DNA from: JAUXFS01 sp050329575
GTDB taxonomy: Bacteria; Pseudomonadota; Alphaproteobacteria; Rhodospirillales; Defluviicoccaceae
Direction: 5' to 3'
DNA length: 61,289 nucleotides
NCBI GenBank assembly: GCA_050329575.1
Contig: JBHJOP010000066.1
Coordinates: 1 to 61,289 of the forward strand
This document shows positions 51,608-59,867 of this stretch, piece by piece. A program made the translations under genes and the position numbers. The stretch's first letter is position 1. Every line of letters begins with the position of its first letter. A model generated the notes under the pieces. The model saw only the letters and a program-made list of their open reading frames with translations. It was not told where the DNA came from and made no database searches.

Positions 51608-51967
51608 CGTCGCCGCCCCGTTCCGTGGTTCGCGTTCGCCGAAGCACGAGCGACGATAATGGGAAATGCTGCCGAACGCACGGCGGAAGCGATGTCGCCG
51701 GGATTGGGTGCGGCAACGGCCCTCGGTCGGCGGCGGCCTCTCCGCGGCCCGCCGGCCGCGCGAGAAACGCGGCGGCGGAGAGCCAGGCGCAGCGGTTCCG
51801 CGGCGGCGCGATCGTGTGCTATCGAATTCCGCGAACTGATGTGCTACCTACGCGCGGCCATCGGGTCGCAGGGCCGCATCGAAGGATCGGGCACGGCGAT
51901 GCGGTGCCGGTCCGGTCGAGGGGGAGCGCGACATCGATCCGACCGCCCCTGAGTCCGTAGGGTGAGA
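51608..51967. other. 360-base gap with no convincing gene
   Basis: Between the divergent aldolase and sulfotransferase genes. An Arg-rich plus-strand frame (51659-51952) is open but has no ribosome site and looks like GC-driven noise. TAGGGT at 51958-51963 is a possible -10 element just before the sulfotransferase start. Nothing else was recognised. Confidence 0.5.
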
Positions 51968-52879
51968 ATGACGTCTCGAACAATCCCGAACCTGTTCCTG
52001 ATCGGCGCTCCGAAATCCGGGACGACATCCCTTGCCTACTATATGTCACAGCATCCGAGCATTTTCGTCGCACCGACGAAGGAACCGCATTTCTTTTGCC
52101 CGGAGTTCACGCCGAGATTCGTAAGAAACGGGAATGCTTACGCTTCCCTTTTCGGAGGGGCCCGCGATCAGCATAGGTGGGTTGCCGAAGCGTCGACCTT
52201 GTACATGTACTTCCAAGAGTCCATCGCCAGGATTGTGGCTTATAACCCGGATGCGCGGTTCATCGCCATGCTCAGGGATCCGCTCAAGATGGTTCCGTCG
52301 TGGTATGCGCACCTCTGTGCATCACCAAATATACTGGAGGATTGCAAGACACTCGATGAAGCGTGGTCTCTTGTGGAGTCGCGAAAAAGGGGAGAACGTA
52401 TCCCGAATGGATGTCAGGTGCCGCCGTTGCTATTCTACGATGAGATCGCAAAATATCATAAGCAACTTCAAATGTTGTGGCGATGTGTCCCTCGAAATCG
52501 AATTCATGTCATCATCTTCGAGAAATTTCATGAAGACCCTCGGGAATCTTTTTCCGAGCTGTGCGATTTTCTTGAAATCCCCCGGTGCCCGACCATCCGG
52601 TTTGCGGTAAAGAACGCCAGGAAAGCGTGGCGATCCGAAACGTTCCGGAGCGTGGTTTCCAACCCGATCGTCCCGCGTTTGCGAGATGCCCTTTATTCGA
52701 TCGGGCTTTGGGACGTCGTCAGATCCCTGAAGCCGCTGGTCTACCGTGATCAGCAGACCGTTCCCGTATCCCGTCGCATCCAGGAGGAGATCTGCGCCTG
52801 CTATCGGGAGGACGTTTCCGCCCTGCGGACCCTGCTGGCCCTCCCCCTCGAGGGCTGGCTGAAGACCGATTCCCAGTGA
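51968..52879 (+). CDS. Sulfotransferase (PAPS-dependent type)
   Basis: This 303-residue protein would transfer sulfate from PAPS to a carbohydrate, lipid or small molecule. The 5'-phosphosulfate loop GAPKSGTTSL is at 13-22. The 3'-phosphate region FIAMLRDPLKMVPSWYAH follows, and EKFHEDPRESFSELCDFLEIP is typical of the family. The middle of the gene is much AT-richer than its neighbours: by hand count 25 of 60 bases are G/C at 52441-52500 and 24 of 60 at 52501-52560. Codon use changes accordingly, suggesting acquisition. ATG 51968 or GTG 51962 could start it; neither has a Shine-Dalgarno sequence. Confidence 0.87.
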   Translation: MTSRTIPNLFLIGAPKSGTTSLAYYMSQHPSIFVAPTKEPHFFCPEFTPRFVRNGNAYASLFGGARDQHRWVAEASTLYMYFQESIARIVAYNPDARFIAMLRDPLKMVPSWYAHLCASPNILEDCKTLDEAWSLVESRKRGERIPNGCQVPPLLFYDEIAKYHKQLQMLWRCVPRNRIHVIIFEKFHEDPRESFSELCDFLEIPRCPTIRFAVKNARKAWRSETFRSVVSNPIVPRLRDALYSIGLWDVVRSLKPLVYRDQQTVPVSRRIQEEICACYREDVSALRTLLALPLEGWLKTDSQ

Positions 52880-52894
52880 TGGCGGACGGCACTG

Positions 52895-52926
52895 AAACAA
52901 AAGGCCGGGCTAGAGACTAGCCCGGC
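52895..52926 (-). terminator. Rho-independent terminator, minus strand
   Basis: A perfect 9-bp stem (GCCGGGCTA with TAGCCCGGC, 52904-52926) and 5-base loop is followed on the minus strand by CTTTTGTTT (52903-52895). On the plus strand no T-run follows, so it works for minus-strand RNA. It ends the candidate small RNA described below, or LysR transcripts. Confidence 0.8.
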
Positions 52927-53015
52927 AAGTCCAACAGGGAGGCTTCACGTCTGGGAGACGTAGGACTCGTTGGGAACGAGCCCTTCTTTCGAGCGTTGCG
53001 CCCGAAAACCGGAGA

Positions 53016-53030
53016 TGCTGCAATGCAGCA
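53016..53030. promoter_or_regulatory. 15-bp palindrome matching the PhaR operator CTGC-N3-GCAG
   Basis: TGCTGCAATGCAGCA is fully symmetric around 53023 and contains CTGC (53018-53021) and GCAG (53025-53028) separated by three bases. It lies at about +6 to +20 of the predicted minus-strand transcript, where a bound PhaR would block transcription. Such a motif can also occur by chance in a GC-rich window of this size. Confidence 0.45.
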
Positions 53031-53041
53031 CCAACTCAATC

Positions 53042-53070
53042 CTTATAGCCCCACTCGGGAATGCGGTCAC
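53042..53070 (-). promoter_or_regulatory. Promoter of the candidate small RNA
   Basis: On the minus strand GTGACC (53070-53065), a 17-base spacer and TATAAG (53047-53042) match the housekeeping consensus at 9 of 12 positions by my count, giving a start near 53036. Confidence 0.5.
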
Positions 53071-53261
53071 CCGAAAAAACTGCAGCCCACCCATGCGTCA
53101 TACGCATGACAGTAGAGGGGCGACGCAGGCCTTTTCCGGATTCCGGGCCGCCGGCCGCGCGCGACGCCGCGGCCGGGCGATGGCTCGCTGCCGTGCGACC
53201 AGGCTTCGGGCGGCTCGCGACCGTCGGGTTGCTGCGCCGCGGCGGCCGGCCGTCCGCGGGG

Positions 53262-54152
53262 CTAGTCCACGAGCTCCGACACCTTGCCGACGATGAAATC
53301 GCGAAACACGGCGATGCGATTGGAGTGCCGCAGCTCCTCGGGATAGACGAAATAGACGTCGACGTCCGGTCCCCTCAACTCCGGCAGGATCTCGACCAGA
53401 TTGGCGGTTTCCTGATTGAGATAGTGGGGCAGGGCGCCGATCCCGATGCCGCTTTCCACGGCCCGGAAGATCCCGTAGGTGCTGTTCACCTTGAGGAACG
53501 CCTTCCGCCGCACGCCCTCGCCGGCGCCAACCTCCAGCAGCCAGTTGAGGGTCGGAACGGGGGGGCGGAACTCCTCGCCGAAGACGACCAGGCGGTGATG
53601 GTCGAGATCCTCCGGCTTGCCCGGAGTGCCGTGTTTCTCCAGGTACGAGGGCGCCGCGAACACGTGGTAGCGGAGGGTCATCAGCCGTCGCTGCACCAGG
53701 TCGGGCTGGGTCGGCGGCATCATCCGCATCGCGAGGTCGGCCTCGCGCATCGACAGATCCAGCTCGTTGTCGGACAGCATCAAGGAGACCTCGATGTCGG
53801 GATAGGCCTCGAGGAACTCCTTGAGCCGTGGCGCGAGCCAGATCGAGCCGAAAGCGATGGTGGTGGTGATCTTCAACGGGCCTTTCGGTCGCTCCCGGCT
53901 TTCGCTGATGCGCGCTTCGGCGATCTTCAGTTTCTGCATGATATCCCGCGCCGTCCGATACAGGATCTCGCCCTGCTCGGTCAGCATCAAGCCGCGGGCG
54001 TGGCGGTGAAAGAGCGGAACCTGGAGGCTTTCCTCGAGGGCGCCGACCTGACGGCTGACCGCGGACTGGCTGAGACTGAGGTCCTCGCCCGCGTGGGTGA
54101 AGCTGCCCGCCTCGGCGACGGCGAAGAATACCCGGAGCTTGTCCCAGTCCAT
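53262..54152 (-). CDS. LysR-family transcriptional regulator
   Basis: This is a 296-residue protein with N-terminal winged helix-turn-helix (DWDKLRVFFAVAEAGSFTHAGEDLSLSQSAVSRQVGALE) and a C-terminal effector-binding domain beginning near GPLKITTTIAFG. The target and ligand are unknown. It is encoded 124 bases after trxB on the same strand and could be co-transcribed with it; no divergent target gene is present on its other side, where the candidate small RNA lies. Confidence 0.93.
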   Translation of the reverse strand: MDWDKLRVFFAVAEAGSFTHAGEDLSLSQSAVSRQVGALEESLQVPLFHRHARGLMLTEQGEILYRTARDIMQKLKIAEARISESRERPKGPLKITTTIAFGSIWLAPRLKEFLEAYPDIEVSLMLSDNELDLSMREADLAMRMMPPTQPDLVQRRLMTLRYHVFAAPSYLEKHGTPGKPEDLDHHRLVVFGEEFRPPVPTLNWLLEVGAGEGVRRKAFLKVNSTYGIFRAVESGIGIGALPHYLNQETANLVEILPELRGPDVDVYFVYPEELRHSNRIAVFRDFIVGKVSELVD

Positions 54153-54276
54153 GACCCACCCGCCTTGGAGTGCCGTGCCGGCATCGGTACCGGCTGCACG
54201 GTTTAGGGTTATTATGGCCGGCTTCTTCGCGACTGCGAAGAGACAAAAGCTCCGCCCGGAAGGCGTGCCTGCGCCG

Positions 54277-55242
54277 TCACTCCGCGACGAGGACGGACAT
54301 CTGCTCCGCCGCCAGGAACTTTTCCGCTTCCAGTGCGGCCATGCAGCCGGTGCCGGCCGCCGTGACCGCCTGTCGGAAGATCTTGTCCTGGACGTCCCCG
54401 GCCGCGAACACCCCGGCGACGTCGGTCGCCGTGCTGTCGGGTGCGGTGACGATGTAACCCTCGCCGTCCATGCGGAGCTGTCCTCGGAACACCTCGGTGT
54501 TGGGCGTATGCCCGATGGCGACGAATACCCCTTTCACGGCGAGGATGCGGATCGCTCCGGTCGAGACGTCTCTCACCCGGACGGCGGTGACGGCCGGCGG
54601 GTCGTCGGTGCCGACGATCTCCTCGACGACGCTCGACCACATCATCTCGACCTTCGGATTGCGGAACAGCCGATCCTGGAGGATGCGCTCGGCACGAAGC
54701 CGGTCGCGGCGATGGATGACCGTGACCTTGGTCGCGAAGTTGGCGAGAAAGATCGCTTCCTCGACCGCCGTGTTGCCGCCGCCGATCACGGCCACCTCTT
54801 CGCCCCGGAAAAAGAAGCCGTCGCAGGTCGCGCAGGCGGAGACCCCGAATCCCTTGAACCGTTCCTCGCTCGGCAGGTTCAGCCAGCGAGCCGCAGCGCC
54901 GGTGCAGACGACGACCGTGTCGCCGCTGTAGACCGCGCCCGTGTCGCCGGTCATCACGAACGGGCGCTTGGCGAAATCGACAGCCACGACGCTGTCGTCG
55001 AACATCCGCGTCCCGACCCTCGCCGCCTGTCGCTCCATCTGCTCCATCATCCAGGGACCTTGGACGGGATCGGCATACCCGGGATAGTTCTCCACGTCGG
55101 TGGTGATGGTCAGTTGCCCTCCCGGTTGCAGCCCCTTGACCAGGAGCGGCTCCAGGTTGGCACGGGCGGCGTAGATGGCCGCGGTGTATCCCGCCGGACC
55201 GGAGCCGAGGATGACGACCCTGCTGTGATGTCGGTCCGGCAT
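54277..55242 (-). CDS. trxB: Thioredoxin-disulfide reductase
   Basis: This is a 321-residue FAD/NADPH flavoenzyme that reduces thioredoxin. FAD motif ILGSGPAGYTAAIYAARA is at 11-28. The redox site is CATCDG with Cys137 and Cys140, followed by the NADPH-binding VIGGGNTAVEEA and the C-terminal FAAGDVQD. A promoter (TTGCGT, 17 bases, TATCCT) lies 73-101 bases upstream of ATG 55242. Divergent from lrp, an arrangement common in alphaproteobacteria. Confidence 0.96.
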   Translation of the reverse strand: MPDRHHSRVVILGSGPAGYTAAIYAARANLEPLLVKGLQPGGQLTITTDVENYPGYADPVQGPWMMEQMERQAARVGTRMFDDSVVAVDFAKRPFVMTGDTGAVYSGDTVVVCTGAAARWLNLPSEERFKGFGVSACATCDGFFFRGEEVAVIGGGNTAVEEAIFLANFATKVTVIHRRDRLRAERILQDRLFRNPKVEMMWSSVVEEIVGTDDPPAVTAVRVRDVSTGAIRILAVKGVFVAIGHTPNTEVFRGQLRMDGEGYIVTAPDSTATDVAGVFAAGDVQDKIFRQAVTAAGTGCMAALEAEKFLAAEQMSVLVAE

Positions 55243-55314
55243 GGGCGGTGCGGCCTTTGCGGTTGCGGGTGGGACGCCGACGATCGGCAGACGGCTCGTG
55301 GACTCGCCAGGGTC

Positions 55315-55343
55315 AGGATAGGCAGCGGTCCGCGGCGACGCAA
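55315..55343 (-). promoter_or_regulatory. Promoter of trxB
   Basis: On the minus strand TTGCGT (55343-55338), a 17-base spacer and TATCCT (55320-55315) precede trxB, with a predicted start near 55308. Confidence 0.55.
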
Positions 55344-55382
55344 GCGCAGCGGCCCGGTTGCCGGAAGGCTCGAACGGGCCTT

Positions 55383-55411
55383 TTGCAACGCCGCCGCCGG
55401 TGCAATATAGT
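55383..55411 (+). promoter_or_regulatory. Promoter of the Lrp-family regulator gene
   Basis: TTGCAA (55383-55388), a 17-base spacer and TATAGT (55406-55411) form a good promoter; the start would be near 55418, inside the inverted repeat at 55413-55433. Confidence 0.65.
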
Positions 55412-55412
55412 T

Positions 55413-55433
55413 GCGTTCTTCAGGGAAGAACGC
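55413..55433. promoter_or_regulatory. Perfect 9+9 inverted repeat at the lrp transcription start
   Basis: Arms GCGTTCTTC (55413-55421) and GAAGAACGC (55425-55433) are perfectly complementary around AGG. The repeat is centred about 5 bases after the predicted start and ends 13 bases before GTG 55447, a classic position for autoregulation by the Lrp-family product. A shorter GCAA/TTGC repeat (55402-55414) overlaps the -10 element. Confidence 0.6.
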
Positions 55434-55446
55434 GGGGCATAACAAC

Positions 55447-55938
55447 GTGCGTCGGGTCAAACTCGATAAAATCGATCAACGGATCCTTCACGACCTGCAG
55501 GCCAACGGTCGGATCACCAACGTCGAACTGGCGCGTCGGGCCGGCATCTCGGCGCCGCCGTGCCTGCGTCGGGTCCGCGCCCTCGAACAGGCAGGGTTCG
55601 TCCGCGGATATCACGCGGACCTCGAGCCGAAGGCCCTCGGTTTCAACGTCACCGTCTTCGCCCAGGTCGGGTTGGCCAGTCAGGCGGAGCCCGATCTGGA
55701 GGCGTTCGAGGCGCTGGTGGCGACGTGGCCGGAGGTCCGCGAATGTTACATGCTGGCCGGCGAGACCGACTTCCTGCTCAAGGTGGTGGCCGAGGACTGG
55801 GATGCCTATCAGGAATTCCTGACCACCAGGCTCACCGCTGCCACCAATGTCAGCCACGTGAAGTCGGCCCTGTCCATCCGGCAGTCGAAGTTCAAGCCCG
55901 GCGTTCCGATCGCGGTGGTCGGCGAAAACGGGGATTGA
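55447..55938 (+). CDS. Lrp/AsnC-family transcriptional regulator
   Basis: This 163-residue feast/famine regulator has an N-terminal helix-turn-helix (KLDKIDQRILHDLQANGRITNVELARRAGISAPPCLRRVRALE) and a C-terminal RAM domain (FNVTVFAQVGL and YMLAGETDFLLKVV). It is close in pattern to global Lrp proteins of Rhodospirillales. GTG 55447 gives the normal N-terminus; the frame upstream to 55411 lies in the operator. Likely controls amino acid metabolism and its own promoter. Confidence 0.92.
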   Translation: MRRVKLDKIDQRILHDLQANGRITNVELARRAGISAPPCLRRVRALEQAGFVRGYHADLEPKALGFNVTVFAQVGLASQAEPDLEAFEALVATWPEVRECYMLAGETDFLLKVVAEDWDAYQEFLTTRLTAATNVSHVKSALSIRQSKFKPGVPIAVVGENGD

Positions 55939-55998
55939 GATGCGGCTTGCCGGCGGGTGAATGGCGCAGCCCCCCGATCCGGAGCAGTGCTTCGTCGT

Positions 55999-56889
55999 TC
56001 ACGAGGTCTGATGGACGAGGAGCAGCGAACAATCGAGGCGTTCCAGCCGCCGGCGGGCCGCATCGTCGGCGTCCAGGGCCAAATCGGCGGCGAGGACCAG
56101 GAGCGACGCGGCTTCCCTCTCTGCGGTCTTGCAGAGGTCGTCGAGTCCCGCCTTCGGCATGTGGACGAATCGCAAGGTCGGCCCCCCCGCCTCCGCCAGC
56201 CGCGTCGTGATCTCGCGGCGCCAGGTGTCCGCCTGGTCGATGCGTCCGCTGAGCAGCGCCACCTCGATCGCTCCGGTGCTTCCGGCGGCGATGTCTGCCG
56301 CCATCGCCACCGCTTGTCCGGCCGCGTCGCTGCCGTCGTAGGCGACCAGCACCGGGCCGCCGCTCGGCGTTTCGGGCCGAAGCAGGAGCACCGATCGGGC
56401 CGTCGCTTCCGCGACCGCCCGCGCGGTGGCGACCGCCCCCATCCGCGACGTCGGCCAAGCCGTCGCGATGCCGGTCCGGCTCCAGCCGACGACCACCAGA
56501 TCCCCCGTACCCGCCTCGGTCGTAACTTCGGCGACCAGGCGACCCTGACGGACCTGGAACGCGAATTTGATCCGTCGGCGTGCGGCCGCCGCCTCGACGG
56601 CCTGACGGCTGCGCGCCATCTGGGTGCGCAAGGCGCGTTTGAGGTGCTCCGCGGCGAACCGCTGGCGGCCGGCCGACAGCATGCTGTAGGCGCTGATCTC
56701 GGGGTGTTCGGCCAGGCGGACGAGGTCGATGTCCTCGACGAACAGGCCGAGCAGTTCCGCCTGCAGCTGCGCCGCCAGGGCGGCGGCGGCCTCCACCGAC
56801 GAGACGTCCTCGTAGCTCGGGTCGAGGGCCATCAGGATGCGCCGGAAGCGCGGACGCGTGAACGGGCGGGATGGGGCGTCGACGGTCAT
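55999..56889 (-). CDS. Tandem universal stress protein (UspA family)
   Basis: This is a 296-residue protein with two Usp-like halves. The first begins RRILMALDPSYEDVSSVEAA at about residue 15 and the second VLVAYDGSDAAGQAVAMA. The first half contains VVVGWSRTG where ATP-binding members have GxxG motifs, so nucleotide binding is uncertain. ATG 56889 overlaps the stop of the Lon-like protease gene (ATGA), making it the third gene of a coupled stress/proteolysis operon. Confidence 0.85.
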   Translation of the reverse strand: MTVDAPSRPFTRPRFRRILMALDPSYEDVSSVEAAAALAAQLQAELLGLFVEDIDLVRLAEHPEISAYSMLSAGRQRFAAEHLKRALRTQMARSRQAVEAAAARRRIKFAFQVRQGRLVAEVTTEAGTGDLVVVGWSRTGIATAWPTSRMGAVATARAVAEATARSVLLLRPETPSGGPVLVAYDGSDAAGQAVAMAADIAAGSTGAIEVALLSGRIDQADTWRREITTRLAEAGGPTLRFVHMPKAGLDDLCKTAEREAASLLVLAADLALDADDAARRRLERLDCSLLLVHQTS

Positions 56890-59393
56890 TTCGTGGGCTC
56901 TCGCGGGGTCTTGTCCGGGCGCTCGCCCTTGCGCTCCCGCGCCTCGGCGGCGATCTCGCTGGCCTTGCGCGCGAATGCGCTCAGACATCCGGCGACCGCC
57001 CGGTTGACGGTGCCGATCGGAAACGCACCCGCTTCGTCGGCTTCGCCGGCCGGGACGCCGGTGAGGATCTCGATCCCCTGATCGATGGTGTCGACCGCAT
57101 AGACGTGGAAGCGGCCCTCGCGGCAGGCGTCGACGACGTCGCGGCGGAGCATCAGATGGCGCATGTTGGCGGACGGAATCAGCACCCCCTGCCGGCCGGT
57201 CAGGCCGCGGGCGGCACAGATGTCGAAAAAGCCCTCGATCTTCTCGTTGACGCCGCCGATCGCCTGCACCCGGCCATTCTGGTCGACCGATCCGGTGACG
57301 GCCAACGATTGCCGGATCGGGATCCCGGACAGGGCGGAGAGCAGCGCGCACAGTTCCGCCGACGAGGCACTGTCGCCCTCGACGCCGCCGTAGGACTGCT
57401 CGAACACCAGGCTCGCCGACAGCGACAGGGGTCGTTCGCGCGCGAAGCGGGTGCCGAGGTAGGACGAGAGGATCAGCACCCCCTTCGAATGCAGCGGTCC
57501 GCCGAGGGCCACCTCGCGTTCGATGTCGATCACTTCGCCCTTGCCGAGCCGCACCCGGCAGCTGATCCGGTTCGGCTTGCCGAAGGCGAAGTCGTTGAGC
57601 TGGATGACCGCCAGGCCGTTGATCTGGCCGACCGCTTCGCCGTCGGTGGCGATGACGATGGTGCCGTGCCCGATCTCCTCCTGGATCCGCGTGCGCAACC
57701 GGTCGGATCGAAAGGTCTTGGCGTCGATCGCCTGTTGCACGTGCTCGGCGGTCAGCGTCGTGGCGCCCGCCTCGGCGGCCCAGAAATCCGATTCGCGGAC
57801 CAGATCCTCGAGGGTGTCGATGTGGGTGGTCAGCTTGCCGGCGTCGCCGGCCAGTCGCGCGCCGCGCTCGACGATCCGCGCCACCGCCCCGCGATCGAGC
57901 GGCCGCGACCCCGCGCGGGCGGCGATCGCACCGATCAGTCGGGCGTAGGTCAGGGTGGTGTCGTCGTTCCGGTCCATGCGGGTGTCGAAGTCGGCGGCGA
58001 CCCGGAACAGCTCGCCGAATTCCGGATCGAAGTAGGTAAGCAGGTAGTAGAGCAGCGGTTCACCGAGCAGCATCACCTTGACCCGCAGCGGGATCGGCTC
58101 CGGCTGCAGGGTGGTCGTCGTCGCCCAGCCCATCGCCTCGGCCGGCGATTCGATGCGGACACACCCCGATCGCAGGGCCCGCTTCAGCGTCTCCCAGGCG
58201 AACGGCTGGGCCAGCACCTTGCGGGCGTCGAGGATCAGGCAGCCGCCGTTGGCGCGGTGCAGGGCACCGGCCTTGATCAGGGTGAAGTCGGTGACCAGCG
58301 TGCCCAGCTGCGCCAGGTGCTCGATGCGGCCGACCAGGTTGGGCTGGGTCGGGTGATCCTCGTAGACCAGCGGGGCGCCCCTGTCCGCGGCGCCGTCGTG
58401 TCCCGGCGAGGGCACGTTGCGGGTCTGATCGACGAGGACATTGACCTCGTAACGGCGGAACGAAGCGGCGCTCCCGGTCTGCACGGCTCCGCCGGCTCCG
58501 ATGACCAGCTGCGGGCCGTGCTGGGTCTGCGGCAGGAAATCGTCGGCGTTCTCGATGACGTCGCTGCGCACCGCCTCCAGGTGCTGGAGAACGCTGGGCT
58601 GGTCTTGCCAGTGTTTCTTGAGCTCCTCGATCAGATGGCCGACCGCGAACAGGGTGACGTCGCGGTTGAGCTCGCGGATCTGTTCGCGCTGCTCGCGCTC
58701 CCATTTCGGCAACTCGTGGAGAAGGGCCTCGAGGTCTTCCTGAAGCCTCTCCGACGCCTTCTGGCGGCGCTCCCGTTCCTCCCTCGGCAGCTCCTGGAAC
58801 TCCTTGGGGTTGAGGACCTCGCCGTCCTTGATCGGCGCCAGCGCCAGGCCGACCGGGGTGCGGATCAGCGCGATGTCCTCGCTCTTGGCGCGGGTCTGCA
58901 GTTCGTTGAAGGCCTCCTCCTGGCGTTCCTTGAACTGCTCCTGGATGACGTTCTTGCGGTTGCGATACTCGTCGCTCTCGAAGGCCGCGGGAATGGCGAG
59001 GCGCAACTCGTCGATCAGCCGTGCCATGTCGTCGTGGAACGGGCGTGCCCGTCCGGGCGGCAGCTCCAGCGCGCGCGGCCGATGCGGCTCCGCGAAACTG
59101 TGAACGTAACACCAGTCCGACGGCGTCGGCCATTCGGCGACGCTCTTCTCGACGTAGCGGCGGACGAAGGCGTACTTGCCGGTGCCGACGGGGCCGAGGG
59201 CGAACAGGTTGTAGCCGCTGTGCGTCATGCCGACCGCGAACCGAACCGCCTGTGCGGCGCGGTCCTGGCCGATCGCCTCGTCGGCAGGGGCGAGTTCGGC
59301 CGTGGTCTCGAAGGGCAGATCGGCCGGATCGCAAGCCGTGTAGAGAGCCTCGGCCGGCAACGACGACGCGGTCGGCGCGGAGCGTGCGGTCAT
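56886..59393 (-). CDS. Lon-like ATP-dependent protease (AAA_32/LonC-LonB-like, S16)
   Basis: This is an 835-residue cytosolic protease. The N-terminal AAA part has a Walker A-like GPVGTGKYAF. A long charged coiled-coil insertion (about residues 110-240) follows. The second AAA region contains ANGGCLILDARKVL. The C-terminal S16 domain has the catalytic serine Ser675 in GDSASSAEL and Lys718 in GGVNEKIEGF, spaced 43 residues as in Lon. The family is distinct from classical Lon and lacks the Lon N-terminal substrate domain. Substrates unknown. ATG 59393 overlaps the zincin stop. Confidence 0.9.
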   Translation of the reverse strand: MTARSAPTASSLPAEALYTACDPADLPFETTAELAPADEAIGQDRAAQAVRFAVGMTHSGYNLFALGPVGTGKYAFVRRYVEKSVAEWPTPSDWCYVHSFAEPHRPRALELPPGRARPFHDDMARLIDELRLAIPAAFESDEYRNRKNVIQEQFKERQEEAFNELQTRAKSEDIALIRTPVGLALAPIKDGEVLNPKEFQELPREERERRQKASERLQEDLEALLHELPKWEREQREQIRELNRDVTLFAVGHLIEELKKHWQDQPSVLQHLEAVRSDVIENADDFLPQTQHGPQLVIGAGGAVQTGSAASFRRYEVNVLVDQTRNVPSPGHDGAADRGAPLVYEDHPTQPNLVGRIEHLAQLGTLVTDFTLIKAGALHRANGGCLILDARKVLAQPFAWETLKRALRSGCVRIESPAEAMGWATTTTLQPEPIPLRVKVMLLGEPLLYYLLTYFDPEFGELFRVAADFDTRMDRNDDTTLTYARLIGAIAARAGSRPLDRGAVARIVERGARLAGDAGKLTTHIDTLEDLVRESDFWAAEAGATTLTAEHVQQAIDAKTFRSDRLRTRIQEEIGHGTIVIATDGEAVGQINGLAVIQLNDFAFGKPNRISCRVRLGKGEVIDIEREVALGGPLHSKGVLILSSYLGTRFARERPLSLSASLVFEQSYGGVEGDSASSAELCALLSALSGIPIRQSLAVTGSVDQNGRVQAIGGVNEKIEGFFDICAARGLTGRQGVLIPSANMRHLMLRRDVVDACREGRFHVYAVDTIDQGIEILTGVPAGEADEAGAFPIGTVNRAVAGCLSAFARKASEIAAEARERKGERPDKTPREPTK

Positions 59394-59788
59394 TCCCGGT
59401 CCTCGATGCGCTGCATGTCCTCGTCGCTGAGGCCGAGGTGGTGGCCGACCTCGTGGATCAGGACGTGGCGGACGACGTGGGTGAGGTCCTCGCCGGTCTC
59501 GCACCAGTAGTCGAGAATCGGCCGGCGATAGAGGAAGATCATGTCGACGTCGTTCGGGGTGTGGAGCGTGCTCTTCTCCTGCAAGGAGACGCCGCGGTAG
59601 AGGCCGAGCAGGTCGAACGGGCTCTCCAGCCCCATCTCGCGCTCGGTCTCCTCGTCGGGAAACTCCTCGACGCGGATGACCACGTCCGCGAGGTGCCGGC
59701 GGAACCGCCCCGGCAGCGTCTCCAGGGCCCGGTGCACGGTCGCCTCGATGTCGGCGAGGCGCGGCGGCGTGATGCGGCGGTCGGCCAT
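59390..59788 (-). CDS. Minimal metalloprotease-like (zincin) protein
   Basis: This 132-residue protein has the zinc motif HEVGHHLGLSDED, with His112, Glu113 and His116, and the conserved region LLGLYRGVSLQEKST. It belongs to the small metallopeptidase family formerly called DUF1025. The aspartate in LSDED is the likely third zinc ligand. It is the first gene of the coupled operon with the Lon-like protease and the Usp protein. Proteolytic activity of this family is not firmly shown. Confidence 0.88.
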   Translation of the reverse strand: MADRRITPPRLADIEATVHRALETLPGRFRRHLADVVIRVEEFPDEETEREMGLESPFDLLGLYRGVSLQEKSTLHTPNDVDMIFLYRRPILDYWCETGEDLTHVVRHVLIHEVGHHLGLSDEDMQRIEDRE

Positions 59789-59867
59789 GGCCGAACCTTA
59801 TCCTCGCTTGAACCGGCCGCCAAGGGCGCTTACCTGCGCTGGCAGACGGAGGCGAGGAGGAGCCGGC

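Larger units (their letters stand above)
52895..53036 (-). ncRNA. Candidate small RNA with a PhaR-type operator at its start
   Basis: About 140 bases, from a predicted start near 53036 to the terminator at 52895. It is preceded by a promoter (53042-53070) and contains several hairpins: the TGCTGCATTGCAGCA palindrome, CTCGTT/AACGAG and CGTCT/AGACG, then the terminator. No protein of normal size fits; a 28-residue frame (53031-52945) has no room for a ribosome site. The 5' palindrome matches the CTGC-N3-GCAG operator of PhaR, the polyhydroxybutyrate regulator of alphaproteobacteria. The remaining part of the 382-base gap (53073-53261) shows only an ATGCGT/ACGCAT hairpin near 53092. Existence as a transcript is inferred. 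Confidence 0.45.

Noticed and set aside
51659..51952. Arg-rich plus-strand frame between ltaE and the sulfotransferase gene
   Set aside because: Composition typical of a shadow frame in GC-rich DNA, no ribosome site, no recognisable fold.
52945..53031. 28-codon frame inside the candidate small RNA
   Set aside because: The GTG start lies about 5 bases from the predicted transcript start and inside the palindrome, leaving no room for a ribosome site; coding potential cannot be judged at this length.
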